Of a DNA stretch of 64,000 bases, positions 37,449-46,894 are shown one piece after another. The translations under genes were made by a program, and so were the position numbers. Each line of letters opens with the position of its first letter. Positions within the stretch are counted from its first letter, which is position 1. The stretch spans positions 124,001 through 188,000 of the forward strand of contig NZ_SLWK01000003.1 of the NCBI RefSeq assembly GCF_004345615.1. The letters run 5' to 3'. Source of the DNA: Natronoflexus pectinivorans (GTDB taxonomy: Bacteria > Bacteroidota > Bacteroidia > Bacteroidales > Marinilabiliaceae). The notes below the pieces were generated by a model, which did not search any database, was not told where the DNA came from, and saw only the letters and a program-made list of their open reading frames with translations.

Positions 37449-38744
37449 ATGAGTAAGAAGCGTGTTGATGTTATAACACTGGGTTGCAGTAAGAACCTGG
37501 TGGATTCTGAGTTGTTGATTAAACAGTTTCAGGCAGGAGGTTTCGAGGTTGAACATGACTCCTCAAACCCAACCGGTGAGATAGTGGTTATTAATACTTG
37601 TGGCTTTATTGGCGATGCAAAAGAGGAGTCCATAGAGACCATCCTCAGTTTTGCTGAAGCGCGGCAAAAGGGGCAAATCCGTCAACTTTATGTCATGGGC
37701 TGTTTGTCTGAGCGCTATGTTGATCAACTTGGTGAGGAAATTCCTGAAGTTGACAAGTATTATGGAAAATTTGACTGGAAAAATCTGATCAAAGATCTGG
37801 GTATGACATACCGGGCAGATCTTATGAACGAAAGATCGCTCACCACTCCGGATCATTATGCATATCTTAAAATTTCCGAAGGCTGTAACCGGTCATGTTC
37901 TTATTGCGCCATCCCCATTATCACCGGGAAGCACCAATCCAGATCCATCGACAGTCTGGTAGACGAATCACAAAAGTTGGCACAAAAAGGAGTTAAAGAA
38001 CTACAGCTGATTGCTCAGGACTTATCGTGGTACGGACTCGACACCCATAAAAAGCAGATGCTTGCTCCTTTGATTGACAGATTGTCGGAAATTGACGGAA
38101 TTGAATGGATTCGCCTGCATTATGCTTATCCGGCAGGGTTTCCTATGGATATACTCGATGTGATGGCAGATAATCCTAAGATTTGCCGCTATCTCGATAT
38201 TGCTTTGCAGCACATTTCGGATCCCATGCTGAGTGCCATGCAACGAAAAATTACCAAAAAGCAAACCATTGAACTCATCAAAACCATAAGAGAAAAAGTT
38301 CCCGGCATTCATTTACGAACCACCATGATTACCGGTCACCCCGGCGAAACCGAACAGGATTTTCGGGAGCTGATGGTATTTGTGGAAGAAACGCGCTTTG
38401 AAAGGTTGGGCGTGTTCCCTTATTCGCATGAGGAGGATACTTATGCCTATTTGAATTATAAAGATGATGTTCCCGATGAAATCAAGCAAGAGCGTGCCAA
38501 TGCCATTATGGAACTGCAAAGCAACATCAGTCGCGAAATCAACGAAACAAAAATAGGAAAAGAGCTCAAGGTTATTATTGATCGTGAGGAAGGAGGATAT
38601 TACATAGGCAGAACTGAATTTGACAGTCCTGAAGTTGACCCGGAAGTTTTGGTGACGTCACCAAATCCACTGAAAACAGGTAATTTTTACACAGTAAAAA
38701 TCACTTCCGCAGAGGATCATGATCTTTATGGAGAGGTTAATTAA
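37449..38744 (+). CDS. rimO: Ribosomal protein S12 methylthiotransferase RimO
   Basis: A 431-residue radical-SAM enzyme. The UPF0004 domain carries Cys in T-L-G-C-S-K-N, N-T-C-G-F-I and V-M-G-C-L-S (second cluster ligands). The radical SAM motif is G-C-N-R-S-C-S-Y-C-A-I-P. A TRAM domain closes the protein. It methylthiolates Asp88 of ribosomal protein S12. Probably in one transcript with ftsY. Confidence 0.97.
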   Translation: MSKKRVDVITLGCSKNLVDSELLIKQFQAGGFEVEHDSSNPTGEIVVINTCGFIGDAKEESIETILSFAEARQKGQIRQLYVMGCLSERYVDQLGEEIPEVDKYYGKFDWKNLIKDLGMTYRADLMNERSLTTPDHYAYLKISEGCNRSCSYCAIPIITGKHQSRSIDSLVDESQKLAQKGVKELQLIAQDLSWYGLDTHKKQMLAPLIDRLSEIDGIEWIRLHYAYPAGFPMDILDVMADNPKICRYLDIALQHISDPMLSAMQRKITKKQTIELIKTIREKVPGIHLRTTMITGHPGETEQDFRELMVFVEETRFERLGVFPYSHEEDTYAYLNYKDDVPDEIKQERANAIMELQSNISREINETKIGKELKVIIDREEGGYYIGRTEFDSPEVDPEVLVTSPNPLKTGNFYTVKITSAEDHDLYGEVN

Positions 38745-38822
38745 ATCTGTATGAAGAAAGCAACTTTTTGTATTTTAAATCGTTAAAATCCTTAACTATG
38801 ATTTCAAAAAAGTTATAACACC

Positions 38823-40526
38823 ATGCAAAAAAATCTACTCTGTTTTCTTTTCAAAATATCCATCCTACTGATAACAACTAATGGTGTTACAGACAATCTT
38901 TTTGCACATCAAAATGGAATTACCTCTTTCTCTCTTCCCGCTGAGGAACAGGGACAATCAATTATTTCTCAGCAACAATTGTTTTCTTCTATACATAATA
39001 CCCCTTTTTCGCTCACAGACAGTATTTTGATATTTAACAACTATACCAGTTCTGATTCTTTAAAGTATAAAAAAACGAGCTACAAGTACAACTTAAACAA
39101 TAATGTTCTGGAGATTGTATTTCAAAAAGCCGGTGAGGATGATTCGAATTGGTATGATTATAAATCATATATCTATACTTTTGATGAGCTGAAACGTCAG
39201 ACTCAATTCCTGAAACGGGAATTTGATCTGAACAACTTACAGTGGGAGAATCGGGAAAAACGGGAATATAAATACGTTGGCAACGGTCGGCACCCCTCTG
39301 AAATAGCTGACTATACTCAAAGTTCAGGATCTGAAACCTGGAAAGGCAACTGGAAAATAAATCATCAGTACGACTCGCACGGTAATGTTACGAAAACTGA
39401 GCAGTTTAAGTGGGATAGTAATATAAATCAATGGTTTATCACCACTCGAAAAGATATAATATACAACAATACCAACCAAATTGTATCAAAAACCTCTTAT
39501 TACAATAATCTGACTGAAGAGGTCTGGATCGGAAACAACAGAACCATATACATCTATAATGATAAGAGCCAGCTCGAAAGCGAACTTCTTATGTTTTGGG
39601 ATGCTGTTGAAAGTAAATGGATCAGCAGTTTAAAAAAGGAGTTTTATTATACCGGCGAAGGAATGCAATCCGGGTGGGAAGCTCTGCGTTGGGATAGAGA
39701 TTTTGATATTTGGACTAACTGGTGGAAGGTTGAAAATGAATATGATGCCAAGGGTAACTTAATTGGATTGTTTAACTACAATTGGAACCAAAATCTTGAT
39801 CAATGGGTTGACGGATGGCAAATTACCAACCATTTTGATCCCGAAAACAACGAGCAGGAGGAGACCGGATTTATATGGAATTCTGAAAAAGAGGACTGGG
39901 TGGGCATTTATCGGTTGTTTCATCAATACAATTATGAGTATTCGGTAAAAACCATTTCTGATTTCTCATGGGATCACGAGTCTGAGCAATGGGTATTGAA
40001 CCAAAAACGATTTCATTACCTCTCCGTTCCGGAAATGTTGCCTTTAACCCTAAACATCATCAATCAAAATGGCCAAATTATTAATAATGCAACAGTTTCC
40101 ATTGATGGTCATTTATATGAACCAGGTATTTACCATTTCCCGGCAAAAGCACAAGGGCAATACTCCATAACTGTTAATGCAGTGGGATATGAGTCAGCAT
40201 CCATTGATCACAATCTTGATGCATTTAACACCATCGTGGACATTGTTTTAAAAGATCTCTCATTAAACCTACCTGAACTGCATATCAGTGATCTACATGT
40301 TTACCCAAATCCGGCATACAATGCAGTTCACATTAGAATGCCGGAGGAGATTACTATTAATCAATTATCGCTATACTCATCTAGTGGTCAGCTGATTCAT
40401 TCCGATAAACCTGCTCACAGTGCGGTTAGGATATCTGTAAGCGATTTGCCATCCGGCTTGTACTTACTGCATGCCGAGACCTCTGCCGGATTTAGAGTTG
40501 CAAAAATTATTGTGGGACACCGTTAA
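38823..40526 (+). CDS. Secreted protein with Trp/Tyr-rich repeats and T9SS sorting domain
   Basis: A 567-residue exported protein: an N-terminal signal-like segment (LCFLFKISILLITTN), then from about residue 80 to 400 at least seven degenerate repeats of about 45 residues built on 'W(D/N)...(D/N)QW......(Y/H)xYdxxGN' (for example KWDSNINQWFITTRKD, FWDAVESKWISSLKKE, NWNQNLDQWVDGWQIT). A carboxypeptidase-regulatory-like fold (about 407-480) and a type A T9SS tail (VYPNPAYNAVHIRM...GLYLLHA) follow. Such repeats occur in Bacteroidota surface proteins of unknown function. Its last 20 bases overlap the META-domain gene on the opposite strand. Confidence 0.8.
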   Translation: MQKNLLCFLFKISILLITTNGVTDNLFAHQNGITSFSLPAEEQGQSIISQQQLFSSIHNTPFSLTDSILIFNNYTSSDSLKYKKTSYKYNLNNNVLEIVFQKAGEDDSNWYDYKSYIYTFDELKRQTQFLKREFDLNNLQWENREKREYKYVGNGRHPSEIADYTQSSGSETWKGNWKINHQYDSHGNVTKTEQFKWDSNINQWFITTRKDIIYNNTNQIVSKTSYYNNLTEEVWIGNNRTIYIYNDKSQLESELLMFWDAVESKWISSLKKEFYYTGEGMQSGWEALRWDRDFDIWTNWWKVENEYDAKGNLIGLFNYNWNQNLDQWVDGWQITNHFDPENNEQEETGFIWNSEKEDWVGIYRLFHQYNYEYSVKTISDFSWDHESEQWVLNQKRFHYLSVPEMLPLTLNIINQNGQIINNATVSIDGHLYEPGIYHFPAKAQGQYSITVNAVGYESASIDHNLDAFNTIVDIVLKDLSLNLPELHISDLHVYPNPAYNAVHIRMPEEITINQLSLYSSSGQLIHSDKPAHSAVRISVSDLPSGLYLLHAETSAGFRVAKIIVGHR

Positions 40527-40956
40527 TGGTTTTTCGTTGAAAAACCATTAACAACTCATCACCTTTCAACAGATATAGTTCTTTACCTGTAACACGATAG
40601 CGATCAACCAGCGTCATAATGCGGGAAAAATCGTTTTCGGCAACCGATAAACAGAACATTTTTGTGGTTTGAAGGGCAAAAAACTGCAAGGTTGAAGCAT
40701 CACGATCGAACCTGAATCGTCCGTTCAGCCTGTTACAACCATTGAAACCACTCACCTCACTTTGGCTACTGTTGATCTCCAAAACAGGAACTCCCCGCGG
40801 AAAATCACTCTCCAGATCATCACTGTGCATCCATTGTATCATTTCCCAACTTCCACTTAAAATATCAGGTTGTGGCTCAGTTTGCTGCCGCTGAAGTGTG
40901 GCGCATGATGAAAGAACCAGTGCTAATATAATGGCATATACCGCTGTATTTCTCAT
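40507..40956 (-). CDS. META-domain (HslJ-like) lipoprotein
   Basis: A 149-residue protein with lipobox L-S-S-C (Cys18) and a META domain: L-S-G-S-W-E-M-I-Q-W near the start, SGFNGCNRLNGRF (the conserved 'G.nGCNr..G' turn), TTKMFC, a helix and the closing L-L-K-G-D-E-L-L-M-V-F-Q-R. The family includes HslJ and is linked loosely to heat or antibiotic tolerance. It converges on the T9SS protein gene with a 20-base overlap. Confidence 0.9.
   Translation of the reverse strand: MRNTAVYAIILALVLSSCATLQRQQTEPQPDILSGSWEMIQWMHSDDLESDFPRGVPVLEINSSQSEVSGFNGCNRLNGRFRFDRDASTLQFFALQTTKMFCLSVAENDFSRIMTLVDRYRVTGKELYLLKGDELLMVFQRKTINGVPQ
40523..40551. terminator. Bidirectional hairpin at the end of two convergent genes
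   Basis: TTAATGGTTTTT (40523-40534) pairs perfectly with AAAAACCATTAA (40540-40551), loop CGTTG. It lies over the stop codon of the T9SS gene and inside the last codons of the META gene. Confidence 0.6.
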
Positions 40957-41104
40957 ATTTTTGAATTATTTTAGTGACTTTTGACAAGCAAATAATATTT
41001 GACCAAATATCAACCGGGAAAAGCGTGCCAAAGATTAAAAAGATTTTTAGGTATTAGTCCCGAGTGTTTCGGGATATAAATCTATAATATACAAAATTCT
41101 TTAT

Positions 41105-41248
41105 AATAGTTCGTTAATCTTTTTTATTTGCTTAATTATCAAACGTTTATGAATTTATGCTTGTGTTGTTCAATCAGTTGATAATAAGAATCTTACTTAT
41201 TTCTAATATATAATCCCGAATATCTCGGGAAAAGTCTAAGGATCTATT
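41105..41248 (-). repeat. 144-bp palindromic intergenic element, family B, copy 3
   Basis: Read on the minus strand it begins AATAGATCCTTAGACTTTTC and ends TTAACGAACTATT. It matches copy 2 at 118 of 144 positions by hand count without gaps and has exactly the same length. The TCCCGA/TCGGGA hairpin core is intact at 41213-41230. Its left end lies 29 bases before the start codon of the Na/Pi transporter. A second TCCCGAGTGTTTCGGGA hairpin lies outside it at 41060-41078. Confidence 0.85.
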
Positions 41249-41277
41249 GTTAATCCGATCATGAATTTATCATTAAC

Positions 41278-42903
41278 ATGGAGGAGTTTATCACTTTTAT
41301 TACCGTATTTGGGGGATTAGGAATTTTTCTATTAGGAATGGATCTTCTAAGCTCCGGGACAAAAAGTCTGGCAGGGGCGCGGCTCAGACAATTACTCGAT
41401 TCATTTTTAAAGAATAAGGCCGGAGGAGTTGGTTTCGGCGTCATTCTTACATTGCTTTTTCAAAGCAGCAGTGCTGCTTCTGTTGTATTGGTGGGTTTTG
41501 TTGATGCATCACTCATTACTTTCAAACAAACCCTTCCGGTGCTTTTAGGCACCGGAATAGGAACCACCATTACCACTCAGCTGATCTCTTTCAATGTAGG
41601 AAATTTTGCACTTCTTTTCGTGGGTTTGGGGTTCTTTATTCGAAATTTCACCAAGGGAAGCTGGAAACATGGCGGACAAATCATACTGGGTTTTGGTGTA
41701 CTCTTTTTCGGAATGAAGCTGATGTCGGATGGTATGGTGCCGTTGCGCGACAATGATCAGTTCATCAAAGCCCTTCTTTACCTTGAAAATCCCTTGGCAG
41801 GAATGGCCGCGGGCATGATATTTACTGCACTCATACAAAGTAGTGCTGCTTTTATCGGAATACTAATAACCCTTTGCAACAGCGGACTTCTATCGTTCGA
41901 GGCATCACTTCCGCTGATTCTTGGTACCAACATCGGAACAACCGTAACTGCTCTTTTGGCAGCCATGACATCTTCCTACCCGGGACGCAAACTTGCCGTT
42001 GCAAATGCGCTGTTTAGGGTGATTGGCGCATTGATTTTTATTTGGCTGCTGACGCCTTGGGCAAATATAACCGCAGCAATTTCAGGACAAGCAGCTTCTA
42101 ACGCACGATTACTGGCCAATGCTCACACCATTTTCAATTTCCTAATGGCGTTTTCAATGCTTCCGGTTACCGGGTTAATTGGCAAACTGGCTGTAAAACT
42201 GGTTCCCGTTCCTAAAGTGAAGCCGGTACATGCGCTTCAGCATTTGAATAAAGACCTTTTATCATCACCCGAACTCTCCATGCCGTTTCTACAGAAGGAG
42301 ATAGAGGATATGGGGAATTTGGTTTATAGAATGGTAGAAGGATGTATGGATCCGTTTTTTCATCGCGATGAAAAGGCCATTAAACAAATACGGATTTGGG
42401 AAGAGAAAACCGATTTTTATCGTGAAGAGATCAATCAGTTTCTGGTGAAACTGAATGAATCCAAACCCATGGAAACATGGTCGGAGGAGGTATTTCGTCT
42501 CATGCACGTGGTTAATGAGCTGGAACAGGTTGCCGATATTGTTTCGGTCAATATTTTGCGACAGGGTGAAAAATGGCTTCAAAATCAGATCAAATTTTCG
42601 CCGGATGGAAAAAAAGAGCTAGAAAATTACCATCAACGATGCCTGAAACAACTTGAACGAGCTTTGACATTAATGCAAAACTGGGATCAAAACCAGGCTC
42701 TTAAAATGAAGCGAAAATACCGCAAATATGCATTGATGGCCTTTGATCTGGAAAGACGCCATTACAAACGGCTGCTTTCTCCAAATACCTTATCCCTCGA
42801 ATCCAGTAAAATGCATATGGAATTGCTCAATCTGCTGCGCATCATCAACAGCAGAGCCACCAACTTTGGCCGGTTGGTTTTCATGTCCGAAGAATTGGAG
42901 TAA
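41278..42903 (+). CDS. Na+/phosphate cotransporter family protein (NptA/PhoU fusion)
   Basis: A 541-residue protein. The membrane part has two inverted Na/Pi repeats with the hallmark Gln-Ser-Ser motifs: L-L-F-Q-S-S-S-A-A near residue 60 and A-L-I-Q-S-S-A-A near residue 183, each followed by a GTGIGTTITTQ/GTNIGTTVTAL segment. From about residue 340 a cytoplasmic PhoU-like four-helix region follows. Predicted to import phosphate or a related anion with Na+. Monocistronic. Confidence 0.92.
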   Translation: MEEFITFITVFGGLGIFLLGMDLLSSGTKSLAGARLRQLLDSFLKNKAGGVGFGVILTLLFQSSSAASVVLVGFVDASLITFKQTLPVLLGTGIGTTITTQLISFNVGNFALLFVGLGFFIRNFTKGSWKHGGQIILGFGVLFFGMKLMSDGMVPLRDNDQFIKALLYLENPLAGMAAGMIFTALIQSSAAFIGILITLCNSGLLSFEASLPLILGTNIGTTVTALLAAMTSSYPGRKLAVANALFRVIGALIFIWLLTPWANITAAISGQAASNARLLANAHTIFNFLMAFSMLPVTGLIGKLAVKLVPVPKVKPVHALQHLNKDLLSSPELSMPFLQKEIEDMGNLVYRMVEGCMDPFFHRDEKAIKQIRIWEEKTDFYREEINQFLVKLNESKPMETWSEEVFRLMHVVNELEQVADIVSVNILRQGEKWLQNQIKFSPDGKKELENYHQRCLKQLERALTLMQNWDQNQALKMKRKYRKYALMAFDLERRHYKRLLSPNTLSLESSKMHMELLNLLRIINSRATNFGRLVFMSEELE

Positions 42904-42917
42904 AAAGTAATTTCCGG

Positions 42918-42948
42918 TTTGTACCGGTTGCTGATTTTTTTATCTTTG
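42918..42948 (+). promoter_or_regulatory. Good Bacteroidota promoter of dnaX
   Basis: TTTG (42918-42921) and TATCTTTG (42941-42948) are separated by exactly 19 bases, the consensus spacing for the phylum's primary sigma factor. The predicted start site, near 42955, lies about 27 bases before the dnaX ATG. Confidence 0.7.
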
Positions 42949-42981
42949 TAGTGCTGCTTAAAAAACGCGGTTATCAACACT

Positions 42982-44094
42982 ATGGAATACATTGTTTCGG
43001 CACGAAAATATCGTCCATCTACATTTGCCACAGTTGAAGGGCAGGAGAATATCACCGCCACTCTTAAAAATGCCATTAAAAACAATCAATTGGCACATGC
43101 CTACCTGTTTTGTGGTCCTCGTGGTGTAGGAAAAACAACCTGTGCACGTATTTTCGCAAAAACAATTAATTGCCAGGAAATTACCAGCGATTTTGAAGCC
43201 TGTAACGAATGTGCTTCATGTAAATCATTTAACGAGCAACGTTCATACAACATTCATGAACTGGATGCTGCCAGCAACAACTCGGTAGACGACATCCGCC
43301 TTTTAATTGATAAAGTTCGCGTACCACCCCAAATGGGAAAATACAGCGTGTACATAATTGACGAGGTACACATGTTGTCGCAGGCTGCTTTTAATGCGTT
43401 TCTTAAAACACTGGAAGAGCCGCCACATCATGCCATTTTCATTCTTGCCACTACTGAAAAGCACAAAATTCTGCCAACCATTTTATCTCGTTGTCAGACT
43501 TTTGATTTTAACCGCATAACGGTTGAAACAGCGGTTCAGCACCTTAAATACGTGGCCGAAAAGGAGCAGATTGCCTATGAAGATGAAGCATTGAATGTGA
43601 TAGCCACCAAAGCTGATGGTGCCATGCGCGATGCACTCTCTATTTTCGACCAGATTGTGGCATTCTCCGGGCGGAACATCACTTATCAGCAGGTCATTTC
43701 CAATCTCAATGTGTTGGATTATGACTACTATTTTAGAATTACAGATGCATTTTTAGTTGAAGACACCACCAATAGCCTGTTAATATTCAACGACATATTA
43801 AATCATGGGTTTGATGGCAGTCACTTTCTGAACGGACTCAGCAGTCACTTTCGTGACCTGCTGATGTGTAAGGACTCGCAAACCGTTAATCTGCTGGAAG
43901 TAGGGGCATCCATTAAACAGAGGTACTTGGAACAGGCGCAGAAATGCGATGCAGAGTTTCTGTTTGAAGCTTTAAAAATTGTAACGAACAGCGAACTAAA
44001 TTACAGAATTGCCCGAAATAAGCGGCTGCATGTAGAATTTGCGCTGATTAGCCTGTCACGCATCGTGACAGAAAAAAAAAAGCAGTTGAATTAG
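42982..44094 (+). CDS. dnaX: DNA polymerase III gamma/tau subunit, zero-frame (gamma-like) product
   Basis: A 370-residue clamp-loader ATPase: Walker A G-P-R-G-V-G-K-T-T (45-53), zinc-site Cys64, Cys74, Cys77 and Cys80, Walker B Y-I-I-D-E-V-H (124-130), and sensor 1/arginine finger in T-I-L-S-R-C (166-171). It ends at TAG 44092-44094, only seven codons after a run of ten A's (44072-44081). The protein to this point is clamp-loader domains I-III, a gamma-like form. The -1 frame continues open to 44666, so a longer tau-like protein is encoded by frameshifting. A sequencing error in the run is the alternative. Confidence 0.95.
   Translation: MEYIVSARKYRPSTFATVEGQENITATLKNAIKNNQLAHAYLFCGPRGVGKTTCARIFAKTINCQEITSDFEACNECASCKSFNEQRSYNIHELDAASNNSVDDIRLLIDKVRVPPQMGKYSVYIIDEVHMLSQAAFNAFLKTLEEPPHHAIFILATTEKHKILPTILSRCQTFDFNRITVETAVQHLKYVAEKEQIAYEDEALNVIATKADGAMRDALSIFDQIVAFSGRNITYQQVISNLNVLDYDYYFRITDAFLVEDTTNSLLIFNDILNHGFDGSHFLNGLSSHFRDLLMCKDSQTVNLLEVGASIKQRYLEQAQKCDAEFLFEALKIVTNSELNYRIARNKRLHVEFALISLSRIVTEKKKQLN
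44053..44082 (+). promoter_or_regulatory. dnaX slippery site: hairpin followed by A AAA AAG within an A10 run
   Basis: In the zero frame the codons are GAA AAA AAA AAG, so A-AAA-AAG (44076-44082) is exactly the heptamer used by the dnaX frameshift of E. coli. Directly 5' is a perfect 7-bp hairpin, CTGTCAC (44053-44059) with GTGACAG (44065-44071). A -1 move here continues into the open frame ending at 44666. Ten consecutive A's would also permit transcriptional slippage. Confidence 0.75.
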
Positions 44095-44666
44095 CAAAAA
44101 AGCGAAAAAATAATCCGGCTCAGGTTAAGTCAAACAGCCAATCGACAACAAAAACGGGTTCAGGCATCAACAAGCAGGCTCCGGGGATCACATCCTTTTC
44201 TATCAATAAGGTTATTTCTAATAATCAATCCTCAGGAAACGCAGAAACTAAAACATCAAATAACAATGCGCAAGAGCCTGTTGCAGAAGAATTAAACAAG
44301 CTTGTCACCATACAGGATTTACAAAGCGCCTGGAAGCGTTTTGCCACTGAAATTGAAAAAGAGAATGTACGTTTGTTTACCATTCTCAACAATCATTTGC
44401 CTCAAATAGAAAAGGATCACACCATTAATCTGGAATTATCAAGTCCGGTTCAGGAAGTTGAAATCGAAAAGAACAGAGATTCCATTATGCTTTTTTTAAA
44501 AAAGGAGTTGCATAACAGCTTGTTAAGTTTGAAGGTGAAAGTTGCAGAACATCAAGCATCCCCTCAGGAAAAAGTATTTACGGCTGCCGATAAGTTTAAG
44601 GTAATGATGGAGAAGAACCCTGCATTGGCTATGTTAAAGCAACAATTCAACCTTGATTTGGAGTAG
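44082..44666 (+). CDS. dnaX: dnaX -1 frame extension (tau-like C-terminal part)
   Basis: Continuous -1 frame joined at the A10 run, coding about 195 residues: a Lys/Asn/Ser/Thr-rich linker (AKKRKNNPAQVKSNSQ...), then a folded domain from about 44286 (VAEELNKLVTIQDLQSAWKRF...) to the end (NPALAMLKQQFNLDLE), matching the conserved last domain of Bacteroidota DnaX proteins. Together with the zero-frame part it gives about 561 residues. In tau this region would bind the polymerase and helicase. The open frame at 44373 is only its ATG-started piece. Confidence 0.85.
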   Translation, partial: AVELAKKRKNNPAQVKSNSQSTTKTGSGINKQAPGITSFSINKVISNNQSSGNAETKTSNNNAQEPVAEELNKLVTIQDLQSAWKRFATEIEKENVRLFTILNNHLPQIEKDHTINLELSSPVQEVEIEKNRDSIMLFLKKELHNSLLSLKVKVAEHQASPQEKVFTAADKFKVMMEKNPALAMLKQQFNLDLE

Positions 44667-44765
44667 GTATTTAGTACTTCGACAAACAATCATATGGATT
44701 GTTTGTTGAATTTTCAGCATAACATTAATTTTATTTCTAAACCGAAATTAATAAATATTTAAACT

Positions 44766-45995
44766 ATGAGTAAAATAAAAGTAATCAACCCGGTTGTTGA
44801 ACTGGATGGCGATGAAATGACACGCATCATTTGGAAAATGATTAAAGAGGAGCTGATTCTTCCATATCTGGATCTCGATATTAAATATTTTGACCTGGGA
44901 ATGGAAAGCCGCGACGCTACTGATGATCAAATAACAATAGATGCCGCCGATGCCATTCGTAAGTACAATGTGGGAATTAAATGTGCCACCATTACACCGG
45001 ACGAAAACCGTGTGGAGGAGTTTGGGTTGAAGAAAATGTGGAAGTCACCCAATGGTACCATTCGTAACATTTTGGGTGGAACTGTTTTCCGTGAACCAAT
45101 CATCATTAAAAATGTACCACGCCTGGTTCCCGGGTGGGAGTATCCCATCTGCATTGGTCGTCATGCTTTTGGAGACCAGTATCGTGCGACAGATTTTCTG
45201 GTGAAGGGGAAAGGTAAACTTACCATCACTTTCACTCCCGAAGATGGCGGAGAGGTTCAGTCCTATGATGTTTATGACTTTGATGGTGATGGCGTAGCTT
45301 TGGCCATGTATAATACCGACGAAAGCATCAGAGGTTTTGCTCATAGTTGTTTCAATCAGGCCATAAATAAAAAGTGGCCTTTATATCTCTCCACCAAAAA
45401 TACCATCCTGAAGAAGTATGATGGTAGGTTTAAAGATATTTTCCAGGAGATTTATGACAATGATTACAAGCAAAAGTTTGAGGAACTTGGAATTACATAC
45501 GAACATCGTTTGATTGACGACATGGTAGCCGCTGCTCTTAAGTGGAACGGAAATTTTGTCTGGGCATGTAAAAACTACGATGGAGATGTGCAGTCTGATA
45601 CATTGGCTCAAGGTTTTGGATCTCTGGGATTGATGACTTCAACGCTGGTAACTCCTGATGGAAAAACAATGGAAGCTGAGGCGGCTCACGGAACAGTAAC
45701 ACGCCACTACCGAATGCATCAACAGGGTAAACCAACCTCCACCAACCCGATTGCCTCCATATTTGCCTGGACAAGAGGTTTAGCTTTTAGAGGTAAACTG
45801 GATAACAATCAGGCTCTTATTGAATTTGCAAATACTTTGGAAGCGGTGTGCGTGGAGACCGTAGAGAGTGGACAAATGACCAAAGACCTTGCGCTGACCA
45901 TTCACGGAAAAGATATGAAAGATGAGCATTATCTGACTACGGAAGGATTTATGGCAGCCATTAAATCCCATTTAGACATTAAAATGGCTAAATAA
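44766..45995 (+). CDS. icd: NADP-dependent isocitrate dehydrogenase (homodimeric, eukaryote-like type)
   Basis: A 409-residue enzyme of IDH type [54 protein letters not shown] (substrate-binding Ser/Asn/Arg), [26 protein letters not shown], and T-V-T-R-H-Y-R-M-H with [13 protein letters not shown]. It oxidises isocitrate to 2-oxoglutarate and makes NADPH in the TCA cycle. Stands alone and ends at a hairpin terminator. Confidence 0.96.
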   Translation: MSKIKVINPVVELDGDEMTRIIWKMIKEELILPYLDLDIKYFDLGMESRDATDDQITIDAADAIRKYNVGIKCATITPDENRVEEFGLKKMWKSPNGTIRNILGGTVFREPIIIKNVPRLVPGWEYPICIGRHAFGDQYRATDFLVKGKGKLTITFTPEDGGEVQSYDVYDFDGDGVALAMYNTDESIRGFAHSCFNQAINKKWPLYLSTKNTILKKYDGRFKDIFQEIYDNDYKQKFEELGITYEHRLIDDMVAAALKWNGNFVWACKNYDGDVQSDTLAQGFGSLGLMTSTLVTPDGKTMEAEAAHGTVTRHYRMHQQGKPTSTNPIASIFAWTRGLAFRGKLDNNQALIEFANTLEAVCVETVESGQMTKDLALTIHGKDMKDEHYLTTEGFMAAIKSHLDIKMAK

Positions 45996-46020
45996 GGGGC
46001 GGATACAAATAAAAAAAAAG

Positions 46021-46070
46021 CCACATGGTTCACAGACAAATGAAATTTGTTTGTGATTATGTGGTTTTTT
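46021..46070 (+). terminator. Intrinsic terminator after icd
   Basis: CCACAT...CACAGACAAAT pairs with ATTTGTTTGTG...ATGTGG (46021-46064) with one internal bulge and a short loop, followed by TTTTTT. The stem lies 26 bases past the stop codon. Confidence 0.85.
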
Positions 46071-46099
46071 AATAACTTCTCTTCGCTAAGGCAATAAGG

Positions 46100-46894
46100 T
46101 CAGGATTTTCTGAGACATTCTTCAATGGCCTCCCTGCACTTTTCAACTAACATTTCAGCATCTAAGTTGCCGGGCTCAATGGGATCAAGCACCGTGTAGT
46201 TGATTTCAACTCCAAATTTTAATGGAAAATATCCCTTGTCCATTAACTCCGTATGACCATCTATTGCAAAAGGAATCAATAGGGAAGAGGGCGCTGCTTT
46301 AAGTAAAGATTTAACACCTGCCGATTGAAATTTGCGTAGTTTTCCTGTCCTGCTTCTTGTTCCTTCCGGAAAGATGCAAACTGCATAATTGTTCTTCTCT
46401 ATCATCCTTCCAAGTCTGATGATCTCTTTAATAGACTGACTGCCATTTTTGCGGTCAATCAGCGCCGACCCACTATGTTTCAGATTGTATGATATGCTTG
46501 GAATCCCACTTGCCAACTCAATTTTAGAGACAAATTTTGGATGGAACTTTTTAAATCCGTTAATAAATGCAGATATATCGAACATACTTTGGTGGTTCGA
46601 AGCTACAATTAAAGGACGATTATCAGGCAACTTCTCCAAACCATGGTATCGAACCCGGGCTCCAATAATTCTCATCATCATCATTATTAACCCGTTAAGC
46701 ACATTCACACTTTTAAGATGGGCATGGTATCCTCCGAGTTTTCGTGCTATAACTTGCACCGGATGAAAAATGACCAATAAAAGGCCAAATGCCAAGTAAT
46801 AAACAGGGGTGAAGATGTACCCAGCAACTAATCTCATCATATTAGATATTTTAACGGGCAAAAAAACAACATTTATTTGGTTCATGCAATACAA
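46100..46894 (-). CDS. plsC: 1-acyl-sn-glycerol-3-phosphate acyltransferase
   Basis: A 264-residue membrane-associated acyltransferase with an N-terminal hydrophobic segment. Motif I is S-N-H-Q-S-M-F-D (HX4D), motif II is D-R-K-N-G-S-Q-S, and motif III is F-P-E-G-T-R-S-R. It acylates lysophosphatidic acid to phosphatidic acid. The frame opens MYCMNQINVVF; internal starts (MNQ, or MMRLVAG near residue 19) are plausible. Confidence 0.92.
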   Translation of the reverse strand: MYCMNQINVVFLPVKISNMMRLVAGYIFTPVYYLAFGLLLVIFHPVQVIARKLGGYHAHLKSVNVLNGLIMMMMRIIGARVRYHGLEKLPDNRPLIVASNHQSMFDISAFINGFKKFHPKFVSKIELASGIPSISYNLKHSGSALIDRKNGSQSIKEIIRLGRMIEKNNYAVCIFPEGTRSRTGKLRKFQSAGVKSLLKAAPSSLLIPFAIDGHTELMDKGYFPLKFGVEINYTVLDPIEPGNLDAEMLVEKCREAIEECLRKS

